Below the pieces are notes generated by a model. It was not told the DNA's origin. It saw only the letters and a program-made list of their open reading frames with translations, and ran no database searches. Position numbers and translations under genes: made by a program. A stretch of DNA of 64,000 nucleotides from Vespa crabro (Eukaryota > Arthropoda > Insecta > Hymenoptera > Vespidae): positions 4,914,501 to 4,978,500 of the forward strand of contig NC_060973.1 in assembly GCF_910589235.1 (NCBI RefSeq), given 5' to 3'. This document shows, piece after piece, positions 51,626 through 63,460 of this stretch. How positions within the stretch are numbered: position 1 is the stretch's first letter; each line of letters opens with the position of its first letter.

Positions 51626-52397
51626 CTAACCTCTTTTCAAATTATCGCGCGTATCAGTCGATTGTTCCTCGGTGATAATCGGATTACTACTCCTTAACGT
51701 TTCCTCGATCCTCGAAATATCTTGCGATATTAATTTCGTTGTGTCTCCGGTTTCCTCATTTTCCTTCTCCTGAACTTCTTCAGGAAAGATTTAAAACTTG
51801 CCTTTCTCTTAATTCTAGGAAATTTATGATTATGAAAATATTACCTTCTCGATTGTTATCATCTAAAGTGAAACCCTCCTTCAATGTTTCATTCTTTGAT
51901 ATTCTCCGATTAATTCCATTAATCGTGACATCACTGTCTTTTTGATCATCACTTATTTTTGCAAGAGATGTAGCTTCCGCAGATTCATCTCGCAAAATCG
52001 GCAAAGATAATCGACCGTTTCTAGAAAGCATTTTTATATTCGTTACGATTCTAGTTTCGGTCACGTGACCGTTCTCTTTTTGATTAACGTATTCCTCGTT
52101 TGTTTCTCGTGATTCTATATATCGACTTCGAATATTAAATTGTAAATCTTGAGGTCTAAAATCCTGCAAAAGATCTACTCTTTCTTTACTCGCGCTAAAT
52201 TCATTGTAATTGCTTTCGAGGCTCAACGATTTTGAATTCGAATTGATTCGATGTAGCGTATCGACCGTTACATTAGAATTTATGCTATCGTTTCCTTGTA
52301 CACAAGTACATCTCTTTAATTTACGAAATGCCAAATTTTGAAGGCACACTTGAATCTTTCTAGGAAATTGTTCTTTCGATTTTACTCTTTCCTCCAT
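51626..52397 (-). CDS. Hypothetical protein, two exons
   Basis: Exon 1 is 52397-51845 and exon 2 is 51777-51626, joined across a 67-bp GT-AG intron (GAAG|GTAATA ... CTGAAG|AAGTTC). The product is 234 aa. I do not recognise the protein. It is hydrophilic, rich in Ser, Asn, Glu and Lys, with no signal peptide, membrane segment or Cys/His motif; a small LQNLAFRKLKRCTC basic patch lies near residue 20. The splice is supported by the second exon staying open for 50 codons in the joined frame (VQEKENEETGDTTKL onward), whereas read-through stops soon. It could be a lineage-specific gene or a fragment of a larger unannotated transcript. Confidence 0.4.
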
Positions 52398-53060
52398 ATT
52401 TTTTATTTTTTATTTTTTGTAAAAAAGAATCGAAAATTTTACAATTTTTGAATATCAATCGTCATGTGTGATCAATTGATACAATGAAATAGGAAAGAGA
52501 TATTCTTACCAAAATATATGATACTAATAATTAATTAGACTTTTATGAAGGCACGTCTTGAATTAGGATTACCACAAGACATATGATTTTCAAACTGAGA
52601 TCGGAGGACGGATCCTGCAATATAGTGACTTTCTCCATGATTGGAAAATATCGAACGGTAGATTGTAATCGATAGTGGGATGTCGAAACAAAAACGATTT
52701 TTCACCGATAGTTTTCAAGTACTACGAAATTTAAATCATTTTGCGTCTCATAAATTTTCACATAGATTTTTTTTGAATTAATGTTGGCATCAATCCATTG
52801 TTATCTTATCAAAGCAATTAGCGAAAATGAACAGATCGTTTCTTTTGTTTTGTATGCTCATTATTTTCTTTAGAGTTGCACATTCTTTTGAAAATTGTGA
52901 AGAATGATGCTTCAGTAAATTTCACTCGCATCAACGAGGCGATTCTGTTAGAAACGGAACATTTTAAATTGTATTCTATATTTGCAACGGACGTACATTC
53001 TAACAGCTTACGGGCTCGTCTAAGAATAGGTGACTATAGGAGATTCGAGCGGAGTAGACC

Positions 53061-53096
53061 ATGACCGTGACCGTGATCGTGATCGTGACCGTGACC
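53061..53096. repeat. Hexamer tandem repeat (CCGTGA/TCGTGA)n
   Basis: Six units, alternating CCGTGA and TCGTGA. Confidence 0.85.
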
Positions 53097-54280
53097 AAGC
53101 TGTCCGTCTACATAGTCGGTGCCATCCAATTTTTAGATTATTAAAGATTTCATGAGATTTTGTATTCTCGATCGATGATCCTTCAGCAAATATACTTTAT
53201 TTTCGCGACGACGACAAATTTCAGTCTCTAACGTTTTACAATACTAAAAGTATAAACAAAAAAAAATAATACAAGAGATGTACGCATTTATAATATTTTT
53301 AGCGATTAAATGAAGCGGATAAATGAAGATTACTAGCGGAAAGAATTATAAAAACATTATTTTGGTTTGAGTCTAAGGATAGCTGTTAGGTCGAGCTAGT
53401 TTGAAAAGATGTCTGGAAGAAAAAGGTATAAAATGTATATTTAATATACAGCAACTATATTAACGATTACAATATATACTGCACCGCGTAATACAAATAA
53501 ATACACATAATACACATGAGAGACAATAAGCTACTCGACTCTGCGCTCATAATTTTCAAATCTTGCGACATATCGTAACATAGTACGAATTAGAAAATTA
53601 TTTTAATACGGCAGAAAATAATAGTGTGCAAATAGATCGTACGATGGCATTTTTACATGGAAAATATATTATTGAAATAATATTTAACAAGATATTCGAT
53701 ATAACAGGGGTTTCTTTTCAATCACATTATTTCTGGAAACGCCTTTTAGATTTTGAACGTCCATAACTTTGTATCTATTGCAGCATTGGCTACTATGATT
53801 TTGTTTTGAGGTATAAAAGGTCTATTCTACATTGTTGATAATTATGTTACATAGATTACGGATAATCTTAGCATATACAAAGACATTATTTAAAATGCTT
53901 CACAGTCTGTACTGAATGATCCATTGGATATAGTCATTTTTACAATTACTAATGTCTGTAATGTGCGCTTTCCCTTGAGATGTCAACATTCTAGTATTCT
54001 TTCGTATAAACAAACGACATATAAATGAATCACCAAAAAGCAACTCCGATTTAGCTGGCTTATATTAAAGATTATAGTTTTCCATGGAAGCTCACAAACA
54101 GAAGATTTATAATTCCAATACGTTCCAGTACATTTTATCATATTTAACTATGATGCACTCATGATTTATAATTTTTATAAATATACACATACTTCAATCA
54201 GATAATTATCTTTCAAATGATCACTCAGACACAGAGCTATATAATCTCTTTGATAAACCAAGTTCACTAATATCGAGTTT

Positions 54281-54460
54281 ATGTATGTATGTATGTATGT
54301 ATGTATGTATGTATATGTATGTATGTATGTATGTATGTATATGTATGTATGTATGTATGCATATGTATGTATGTATGTATATGTATGTATATATGTATGT
54401 ATATATATGTATGTATGTATGTATGTATATATATATATGTATGTATGTATATATGTATGT
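54281..54460. repeat. (ATGT)n tetranucleotide microsatellite
   Basis: About 180 bp of ATGT units with regular ATATGT interruptions; open in all three forward frames and in reverse frames, giving mock ORFs rich in Tyr/Val/Met/Cys. Confidence 0.97.
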
Positions 54461-55162
54461 CTCATCATACTTCATATAATGCCAGATTTCTTTTTCTTTT
54501 TTTTTTCATCTCAAGTGTAATTTTAACCAGAGATACCTCATAAATTACGGAAATAAATTTGGGAAAGCTTTACAATAGTAAAAGTATAAGTCCCATTTTT
54601 ATGTAATGTTATATCCAACTGTTAAATCCAAATATTAAGTATGTGTACACATTAACGCCCTAAAGATCGTGCTATCCAAAATCCTTACAATATTGTTTTT
54701 ATCTCTCCTTTATTTTCAATAGATAAATATCACCGGATCATTGTTGCATGTTATTTAAATTATTCATTCACAAATTGTATAATACTTTCCATTTTTAAAT
54801 ACTTTTGTGTTTGACAATTGTAGATTCATTTTAATCTACAATGCGGTATATTTTTCTACTGACCATTCATCACAAACACAATGATATCTACTTTGTGAAT
54901 CAAACATTTGTGAATAGCTGATTACAATGGGAAGTGAATGCTAAATAAATACCAATATATGTTACTCTTTTCTCATTACTTAGTATGTATAATTAATTCT
55001 TATAGTACCATCAACTCAAGATCATTCGTAACTCATCAAAGTATATCTACGATGGTACCCATTATTCTTATATTTATAACTGCGAATGATTGTAAAGTTA
55101 AAAAAACATTCTCTCGTATCTTTTCCCTTTTTTTCTTTTTTCAGTGGAATGACAGGATAGAT

Positions 55163-56050
55163 TTATTCCTTCCAATCTTTCTTAATTTCAAAAGACCATT
55201 CCCATTTCAGATGTTCGTGTTTATCATCGTCAGTGAATAAAGAACTAACACTGTACGAACCTCGTGCCATAACTCCTGCAGGTGCATCTTCGGCAGGAGT
55301 GGTATAGGATTGTATTTCAGTTTTTGGAGGATATGATCCAACCATGTGTGTCATTTTATCCACTGTAATAAAAAAGAAAAAAAGAAGTAGTAGAAGAACA
55401 TATGTAATATAATAAAATATAACTTCATATAAACAGCCTTCCAACTTTTTTTACCTGTAACTCCTATCAGTGAAAGCACATACAAACGAATAATATTAAT
55501 ATTATTATGTACAAATAATATATATCTTTTTTATAATTTGACAAAGCAATAAAGAACATACCTGGTACACCTAGGCGATAAGTTTTCTGCACATACTTCA
55601 ATCCATGTACAATTTCACGCTGTACAATAAAATCAATTCTAATTCTGTAACTAACACCTTCTTTGATAACAAAAGTTTGTTTCTTTAATTGCGATAAGTC
55701 ACCAGATAAATCCAATTCCATATCAGGACGGTCTGCTACGCAAAGTGCTAATTTCTTAACTATTACTTTTCTAGGATCGTTGGGATCTATGAAAATATAT
55801 TGTAAATTTAAATATGCATCTCTAAGATATATTATTCTTAAAGTACGTATACATATAAGTACATACCAACAATTACTCCACCAGCTTTGGCCTCCCCTAA
55901 CAACGTTTCTTTATATTTTCTCAAACTTTCGTCTTCCTTATCTGCCTCTAAAATTTGTTCAATCGTTTTTTCCGGAGGAGGTTTGTAATTCGACTCAACT
56001 TCCAATTCATCCTCCACAGCGTCCACATGATCGGTTGTGGCATCAGACAT
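55163..56050 (-). CDS. RhoGDI: Rho GDP-dissociation inhibitor
   Basis: Three exons, 56050-55867, 55786-55562 and 55362-55163, encode 202 aa, the family length. The acidic N-terminal arm (EDELEVESNYKPPPEKTIEQ) is followed by the immunoglobulin-like isoprenyl-binding domain: DLSGDLSQLKKQTFVIKEG, YRIRIDFIVQREIVHGLKY, then VDKMTHMVGSYPPK and the C-terminal KWEWSFEIKKDWKE. It extracts prenylated Rho, Rac and Cdc42 from membranes and holds them GDP-bound in the cytosol. An acceptor overlaps the possible upstream ATG (TGTTAG|CAATG), so translation starts at MSDATT at 56050 and a separate 5' UTR exon is expected. Confidence 0.97.
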
Positions 56051-57114
56051 TGCTAACATTATAATACAATATATTTATCAGAATATAAAATTCTTAATTT
56101 TCTAAAGCTTCATGCTAATAATATCTTCGTTAAATTTATATAAATGACTACTCATTAAAAAAAGAGTTACTATAAAAAGATCTTTGAATTTAAGTAATCT
56201 ATATAAGTTATATGTAAATGTATGTGTACATGCATATGTAATCAAAAAACACACATACATAGACGAAATATATATCATGGAATCACCGAATATTTTTAGA
56301 ATCCTTAAATTCGATCTTAACGAACTAAAAAAGAAAATACGTATATCGTTCGGCTTTTCATATGTTGATGATGATCGTACCAATAATAATGATTAAAATG
56401 ATAAAAGTCGAATGACTGTATAATAAAATAACAAACGACCTGAAATATATAAAAGAAATATACAAATAGAAAATGAAAATAATGATAAAGAAAAAAAATG
56501 CAGATCAACTGTTTTGCTCGATTGATAAGCGTATACTCTATGGCAATATAATTCTCCTGGAGAAAAGTATATCCAATCTCCTAAATTCGAACACTTACAC
56601 ACTTACCGAATAATTTGATTTTTTAACAAATGAAAAGCACTATGGGTTGATTTGTTTCCACAAAAAAAGGCTATTTCGTATTAGCCACGAATATTAATCT
56701 TATTTGTTCTGCCCCTCTTCTCGCGAGCTTTGGGCTTTGGCAAGCGGAAGATGCGAACAACATGGCGGCAACAGGAGGGCGGGTACTTCCTGTTGTCTTT
56801 TAGAAAGAGGTTATGTTTCTGTTTCAAGAGTATTAAGTTTAACGGAATTTAATAAGAATTTTATATGGATTTACTTGTAAATAAAATCTAGTTTAAGTAT
56901 AATATAGAAAAATAATACTTTTTTTTTTTTGGATAAATCTTATATATTATAAATCAAAATATACGTGCATATATTCTATTTGACTTTTTTTTTTCATTTT
57001 CTTTTTTTTTCCATTCAAATGCCAGGTTTTTTTTTATTATGTATAAATCACACATATTTTTTAAACATTAATTCTCAATAAAAATTTAAACAGTATTATA
57101 CTTTCGGTATATAT
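56051..57114. other. RhoGDI upstream region and DNAAF5 3' flank
   Basis: Holds the inferred RhoGDI 5' UTR intron (56053-56606), its first exon near 56607-56770 and T-rich sequence at 56920-57040 that probably is DNAAF5 3' UTR. No coding ORF is supported. Confidence 0.4.
56607..56770 (-). promoter_or_regulatory. Probable RhoGDI 5' UTR exon and start-site region
   Basis: A donor (TTCG|GTAAGTGTG) lies at 56606 on the minus strand and can splice to the acceptor at about 56053 before the RhoGDI ATG. At the far end, AACATGGCGGCAAC (plus-strand sense, near 56759-56772) matches the YY1/Pho-type ATGGCGGC element often found at start sites. The exact start is not determinable by eye. Confidence 0.4.
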
Positions 57115-60087
57115 TTAGTAATTGTCTTTTAACGTTTCATGACAATGATTTAAAAGTATTTGTATACCAGTTTGATTTCTAAAATTTGTTTGACAATTGT
57201 TTAACTTTTCGACCAACAATTCGGGATAAATTTTTGCCAACTGCATCAATACGTCTGAAAGAGATATAATATGAAATATTTGGGAAGAGGTATATATTAA
57301 AAGTTTTTATAAAGTATAATATTTACCTAATACAAAATTTTGAAACTTTGACTCTGGATCGTCTAGATGTATCAATACCGTTGTATATAGAACATCAATA
57401 TAACTTTTGCAAGACATTAGATTGTAATCTTTAGGAATAGTAGACCATATTTCTACAAGGGCCTCTAGAGCTGCCCATCTTATATCATCACAACCATCAT
57501 CTAATCTTTTCAATACAATTGCATGTACTCTATGAATATGGTCTTCTGTTATACAGGACAACTTGTGTCCAATTGACATCATAAAACAAATAGCACGCAA
57601 AGAATAAAGCCTAGTTTTTCTCGCATTATCATCAACAAGCGTAATCAAAATAGGAATAATCCTTTCGAAAACAGATAAATAGTTTTCTACAGTAGAAAAT
57701 ATTGTGATATTAGATTCGCTCGTTTTGTTGTTAATTTCCTCCTTTACAATTGTAATAGAATCCTTAATATGCGTGGAAAGGATGTCATTTTGTAGAAGAG
57801 CACATAAGCATGAAATGGAAGCTGTACGTAAAGCTTCAGATATTCTACCTGCTGACCAAATAAGATTAGGAATAATGCATATTTCTAAAATTTGATTTAC
57901 AAATTCATGAAAATCAACAATGCATCGAAGCGATTGCTTATTGCATAACAAGTATTCAGATAGTAATATCAAATATAACAATCTCAATTCCATATCCGTA
58001 TTTTTGCTCATAATATCCTGTAGTATTGGTAGTACAATATTCATACAGTAAGCAGCAGCGGTCGAAGCACGTATTAAACACGTTCGAAATATTTGATGTT
58101 CTGGACTATGAACTGTCCATGAATCACAGTTATCACAAATTGACATTAGCATTACTTTCATACGATGCAGTAATAAATCTTCAGTATCATTTAACGATTC
58201 TATGCTTGCAAGCACATCAAGTAAACGATCTGCTTCTTTATGAATAAACTGTTCGGTACTCATAGCCAAACTAGTAAATATGACGGTAAATATATTCTGG
58301 GAAATAAGGGCACATTCCTGCAATATCAGTCTTCTATGATGTATCATCAATTACATAGAATGACAAATTATAATGAATGACAAGTTTCTGAAAAAGCACA
58401 CACCTCGTTGCATACTGTTATAAGGGAATTACAGCAAGATAAAAGTTGTTGCTGATAAATACTTTTCTTGCTGCGACAAATATGTGGCTGTTGTAAAAAA
58501 TTGCTGATTTTTTCTATATGAGGTAGAAGAATACTTTTTTCAGTACACCTTATGATGGCGGAAAATGCTCTTAGATGACCTGCCGTAGGTGAGTTTTCCA
58601 ATGTCGGCAATGCTAAATGGCAATAGACTTGTGGTGGTACAAAGTATCCTAAATATTTTGCTGCAATTTCTATATTCTCCACAACTCTTTTATCTTCATC
58701 ATTACAAGCACTGTTAGAAAACGCAATAATATCACAAATATCAAATAAACGAAATATCATATTTTATGTTAAATCATATACGTTAAATATACCTATATAT
58801 CGCAGGTAATAATTTTTCTATATGTTGAGTTACATATTGTTCTACATTTAGTATTAAGACGCAAAGTAATTGTGCAGAACGAACTCTTATATCAGCCATC
58901 CAATCGGAAAGTTCCCGTGTTATTCCATTTATAAGTTTACATAAATTTTCTCGAGCAATAGTACGACATCCTAAGTTTGGTCTAATAACTAAATAAAAAA
59001 AGTACTTCAATTAACATTAATTTACGCTATCGTATCTCTTATGCTAAATAAAAACATACTATTAGGTGGATAATGTTTAGGTTCCTCTGTGAGAAAGTCC
59101 ATTTTATCTTTAAATTTTTCATCATTTTGATTTTCTTTCATATATAATTGACCTGCTTCATCCCACATTTTTGCTGCTGTAATACGTATTGTTTCTATTT
59201 CATCATGAAGACCCGTTAAAATAAGTGGAAGAATTTTGTGCCACCAACTGTATCTATCTCTTAATTCAACAAGCCAATGTCCTGCCACTTCGACAACAGC
59301 TTTACGCAGTCATTAATAAATATTATTATTGAAACAAATTATTATAAATAGTATATGTATAATGAATTAAAATGTTACCTGCTCTAACGATTCCGCTTTG
59401 ATCAAACAGTCTTTCAGCTAAGGGCGTTGCAACTTCTTCCATAGATTTGCTATTACCATATTGAATCACATCGCCTATCGTTTTAACAGAAGCTACTCTG
59501 ACTCTATAATGTTGATGACTAAAATTACTTAAAATTGGTTTTATAAGAGTTTCAGAATAGGTATAAAAATGCTTAGATACAGTTTTTCCTAATTCTGATA
59601 TGCACTCGCAACTTTCTCTTTTAGCATTGGGATAATTATCCCTAACAGTTCTTGCAAGAATTCCTATTATTTCATCCATATATACAGATATATGGTCCTT
59701 ATATTTTAAAATAATGACTTTTAAGAGAGCAATACATTTTAGCCTTACTTCCTCTGATGGTTCTATATATTCTTCCGGACTTAAACGTCTTGACAACACC
59801 GGAATCACATAGATAATATGCTTATCATGCGAAGGCAACATATTCAAAAACTTATTTAATATTTCTACAGCACGATCTCGACAAACTTCTGCTTGGTCAT
59901 TTAATAATCTTATCAATGGTCTACTTAAATCCTCCCATATTTGTGACAAAGCATCAGTATCCAATATTTCTTGTCTATCCAATATTGTCTTTATAATTTC
60001 ATTTAAAGCATCCTTTCTTCTTTCTTTATTCTCAGCTTGTAATGACAAGCAAATTCTATTTAAACCAGCTTCAGTTTCGAATGACAT
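57115..60087 (-). CDS. DNAAF5: Dynein axonemal assembly factor 5 (DNAAF5 / HEATR2)
   Basis: Six exons, 60087-59379, 59299-59060, 58988-58793, 58710-58404, 58317-57327 and 57254-57115, encode 860 aa (human is 855). The start is the first in-frame ATG (MSFETEAGLN); the upstream open frame begins with a GTG and has no earlier ATG. The whole protein is HEAT-type helical repeats, for example LSRPLIRLLNDQAEVCRDRA, ANYPNAKRESC-like segments, and HYRVRVASVKTIGDVIQYG. Strong family matches are VVEVAGHWLVELRDRYSWWH and EQFIHKEADRLL. DNAAF5 is a cytoplasmic factor for pre-assembly of axonemal dynein arms. In insects, motile or sensory cilia occur only in sperm and chordotonal neurons, so expression should be restricted to testis and mechanosensory cells. 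Confidence 0.94.
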
Positions 60088-60262
60088 TTCTTTTAATACT
60101 ATCCTTTTATTTTTAATATTATTATTAATTTTTAATTCGGTACTCTTGTTAAAATTCACCTTTAAACTATGATTGAAAAAATATTAAGTGAGGAACGCAA
60201 ATACAATCTCATATAAAGTAGTTATTGCCATGGTTACGAACATGCATATTGAACTTCTAATT

Positions 60263-60348
<86 letters not shown>

Positions 60349-61026
60349 CTTTATTCCTATATCTATCATATATGTGTTTTATCGTCCATTGTGTAAAACT
60401 AATTCCATTCTTTAAATTGCTATTATATGTTAAACGCAAAATCTTAATTTAATAATAGACATTTATTCATTTTTGGATCTAGAATACATAATAATTTTTA
60501 AGAATGTAAAATTAATAACATCATCAACATAAAAATGATATGACAAACATAAAAATACTGTTGTCTTTTACATAAGTGAATAATAATTGCTAGATTCATA
60601 TAAAATATTTTCATTGTAAATTATAGTGTGCTCAAATAAAGAATTATGATTTTATGGGTAAGACTATAAAGTAATTTCAATCATGGATAGTGGATTAGAA
60701 ATTCGCTTAAATTGAATGATGTAAGTTCAAAAATGTAAATTATGTTATCATATCTTTTACCATGTAATTTATAATTATTGAGCTCTTATCAAATTTTATA
60801 AATGTTAAGTATAAGAAATAAACTTACATCTTTTGGTAATTAAAATATTTTATCCTTTTAAGAAATAATCTGTGTTATAAAAATATTATGCACAATTAAG
60901 ACATAGATATGTTTTATGTTATCTCAATACTGAATAATATGAAGAATTCAGCCACTTAATTGAAATTGAATTTTATGTTTGCTAAATTTAGATTTACTGT
61001 AAATCATACATATTATCAACATATTT
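60088..61026. other. Spacer between DNAAF5 and PRPSAP
   Basis: AT-rich, holding the DNAAF5 promoter side (with the 60262-60342 microsatellite) and the PRPSAP 3' UTR. No coding signal. Confidence 0.45.
60262..60342. repeat. Compound (TC)n(TA)n microsatellite
   Basis: TC run followed directly by a long TA run, about 175 bp upstream of the DNAAF5 start codon. Confidence 0.97.
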
Positions 61027-62610
61027 TCAATCTTCTAATGTAACATTTTTAAACAAATAAGACATTGATTCTTTATTGTGAATACGTCGAATAGCTTCAG
61101 CTAATAAAATGCTTATATCAACAGTTTTGATTTTTGGACATTGCATTTTTTGTACATCATGAGGTACAGTGTTGGTCACAACAACCTGGGAAAAGTATAA
61201 AAATCCAATATATAAAAGTTTTGATCAAAGTAAATGTTATATTAATATATAATTTAACTTTGCTAAAATTAAATATATAGGTAACGCATTACCTCATCAA
61301 TTGGTGACTCTTCGATAAGTCTTGGTGCATCCGAACTAAGTAAACCATGAGTAGCTAATACATAAATTTTATATGCACCCCTTTCTTTAAGTACTTCAGC
61401 CGCTGCTACATAGGATTGTACATCATCTATCATATCATCCTAAATTAAATAACAATAAATATTTAATTATATAACAAAAAAGTCAAGTATATATGAGTAT
61501 TAATTTTTCTTGAATATCTTCTTACCACCATAATAGCAATGCGTCCTCCGACATCTCCTACAACATTGATCGGAGGCTTTTCTTTGGCAGGATGCATAGG
61601 CACACCTACACCAACCTCCATTGTTCTTGAGGCTAACGCTGGTGGAGAATAACGTCCATCATTCATATCTGATTCGGCTTCTCTTTGTTCTCCGTGTATA
61701 ACTGCTATTCCTAAACGCAATCTTTCTGCATAACTAGTTGCCTTTTTTGCGCTTCCTGGATTTCTTGCAACGATTACAGAATTGTGATAATCAGGTATCT
61801 AATAATAATAGGACATAGATGATTAATGTCTTATAATTATGTTGATCCAATATAAAAGGGAAGAATTAAGTAATTAAGTTACAAGAAATATTCAAATCAA
61901 TAAAAGCTATACTCACAGACTCTTGAATATATTGTAATAAAAATGGACTGGCTCTTAAATTATCTACAGGAACATCGAAAAATCCTTGGATTTCTTTTTG
62001 ATGTAAGTCCATAGTAATAATATGTGTTAAACCACTTTTGCATAACATCTTTGCTAAGAGTTTGGAAACTATACAGCCACGCTTACGCATCTTGCATTGT
62101 TTAGAATAAGGTAAATAAGGAATTACGCCGACAATATTTTTTGCCGATGACGTTTTACAGGCATATGCCATGATGAGGAGCTCCATTATATTATTATTAA
62201 CATCTTTTGTACCAGTCTGAATTATATACAGATCTTTACCTCGTACGGAATCACTTATTTCAACCATAGTTTCACGGTTTGATTTATGATATACGGAACA
62301 TCCACCATGCTTTACACCAAGGCGACTTTAAATATAAAAAGTATATCAATATAAACTTTAATGTAACAACTTTTGTCTGTCAAATTGTAAATAGAAGAAT
62401 ATATACTTGACAATCATAGAATGTTCATTAACCAATATATTAAAACAGTTTAGTTAATGAGAAGAGAAAAGAGATAATTATCTCTTCTTACGTAAAAGAA
62501 TGGAAATGTAATTAAGATTTAAGTAGAACTTACTTAGCGATTAAATTAGCCAATTCTGGATGTGAATTGCCCGCTATTAGAACGATATCCGAGGAAACTG
62601 GTTTGTCCAT
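61027..62610 (-). CDS. PRPSAP: Phosphoribosyl pyrophosphate synthetase-associated protein (PRPSAP/PAP39-41)
   Basis: Five exons, 62610-62534, 62325-61917, 61798-61526, 61439-61293 and 61185-61027, encode 354 aa (human PRPSAP1/2 are 356-369). It has the PRPP-synthetase fold: NRETMVEISDSVRGKDLYII, MKRG-type SKQCKMRKRG, THIITMDLHQKEIQGFFDVP. It is the associated protein and not the enzyme. The catalytic flexible loop is replaced by an insertion (DGRYSPPALASRTMEVGVG to PAKEKPP), and the ribose-5-phosphate loop after VDDMID reads DVQSY where active enzymes have a TCGT motif. PRPSAPs bind PRPS subunits and restrain PRPP synthesis. It is head-to-head with COX5B. Confidence 0.93.
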
Positions 62611-63460
62611 ATTAAAAGAAAATATTTTCCTCTTTTCTCTTAAGATTCACGTGAAACTATTAAAATATCTTTTTATATAAATACAAATACGTCCGATCGT
62701 AGAAGATTATCATTCAGCTTCGAAGGATCGGAAATTGATTAAACATCTATAATAATATTATCTTAAATCGGTTTATAACTACGCGCAAATTTCAAATGAA
62801 TATAATGTTGCTCGTTATTTGATATTCCTTATCGGAATATAATTTATGTTATTATCATAGTTCGATTATTATGTTAAATAAGAATTAAACCGTATAAACA
62901 CACTTAAAATTATTCTAAAATTCTTTTTTACCAATCGTCCGAAGAGCCGCTCACCGTCGCTCACTGGCGCAAGTTACGCAGAAGATGTATAGTTGGTGCA
63001 TCGGTGTTTCATGTGACAGAAGGGTAAAGCTCTGTAAATAATATGCGATAGAACGTCCAACTGATAGAAAAGAAACTGTATTTTCTATTACTTAGATCCG
63101 AATTCAAAATTATGCAAAACAGATATTTATTTTCTTTTGAGATTTAACGAACTTTTCCATGGATAAAGAAACGCCATTATTTTTCCCGCGTTTTTAACGC
63201 AACGTCTCTATACGGTGGTTTTAAACGAATGTTCAATTTCAAATTGGCGCCTTTTTTCACAGACGAGCTTGTAGAGGTTAACTTACAATCGATCGTCCAT
63301 AGTTCAATTCACCTACGTCAAAGCGCCACCGTAGCTCACCTTATGACATGTGAAGCGGCCAATCTTTTTTATTACGCATTTGTCCCAAGTCGTTCATTTT
63401 CGGCGAAAGGAATAGAATAGAAGAGTGAGTATACGGTACGATTTGGCCGAGATCTACAAA
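62611..63460. promoter_or_regulatory. Divergent intergenic region of PRPSAP (-) and COX5B (+)
   Basis: 850 bp between start codons. It includes CpG-richer sequence at 62930-63010 and 63180-63420, an AAGCGCCACC motif at 63321-63330 and a GGCCAAT box near 63357. A bidirectional promoter is inferred from layout. Confidence 0.4.

Larger units (their letters stand above)
52398..55162. other. Intergenic region between the hypothetical gene and RhoGDI
   Basis: About 2.8 kb. It contains a CCGTGA/TCGTGA hexamer repeat at 53061-53096 and a long (ATGT)n array at 54281-54460. The AT-rich part adjoining 55162 is probably RhoGDI 3' UTR. No supported gene. Confidence 0.45.

Noticed and set aside
54175..54543. 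Overlapping Tyr/Val/Met/Cys and Tyr/Ile/His/Thr ORFs on both strands
   Set aside because: Pure translation of the (ATGT)n microsatellite, which is stop-free in several frames.
56051..56059. Upstream ATG three codons before the RhoGDI start
   Set aside because: It overlaps a probable splice acceptor (TTAG|CAATG), so it would not be in the mature mRNA.
60088..60159. Extension of DNAAF5 to an upstream start at 60159
   Set aside because: That codon is GTG in the DNA; the first in-frame ATG is at 60087, which also matches the family N-terminus.
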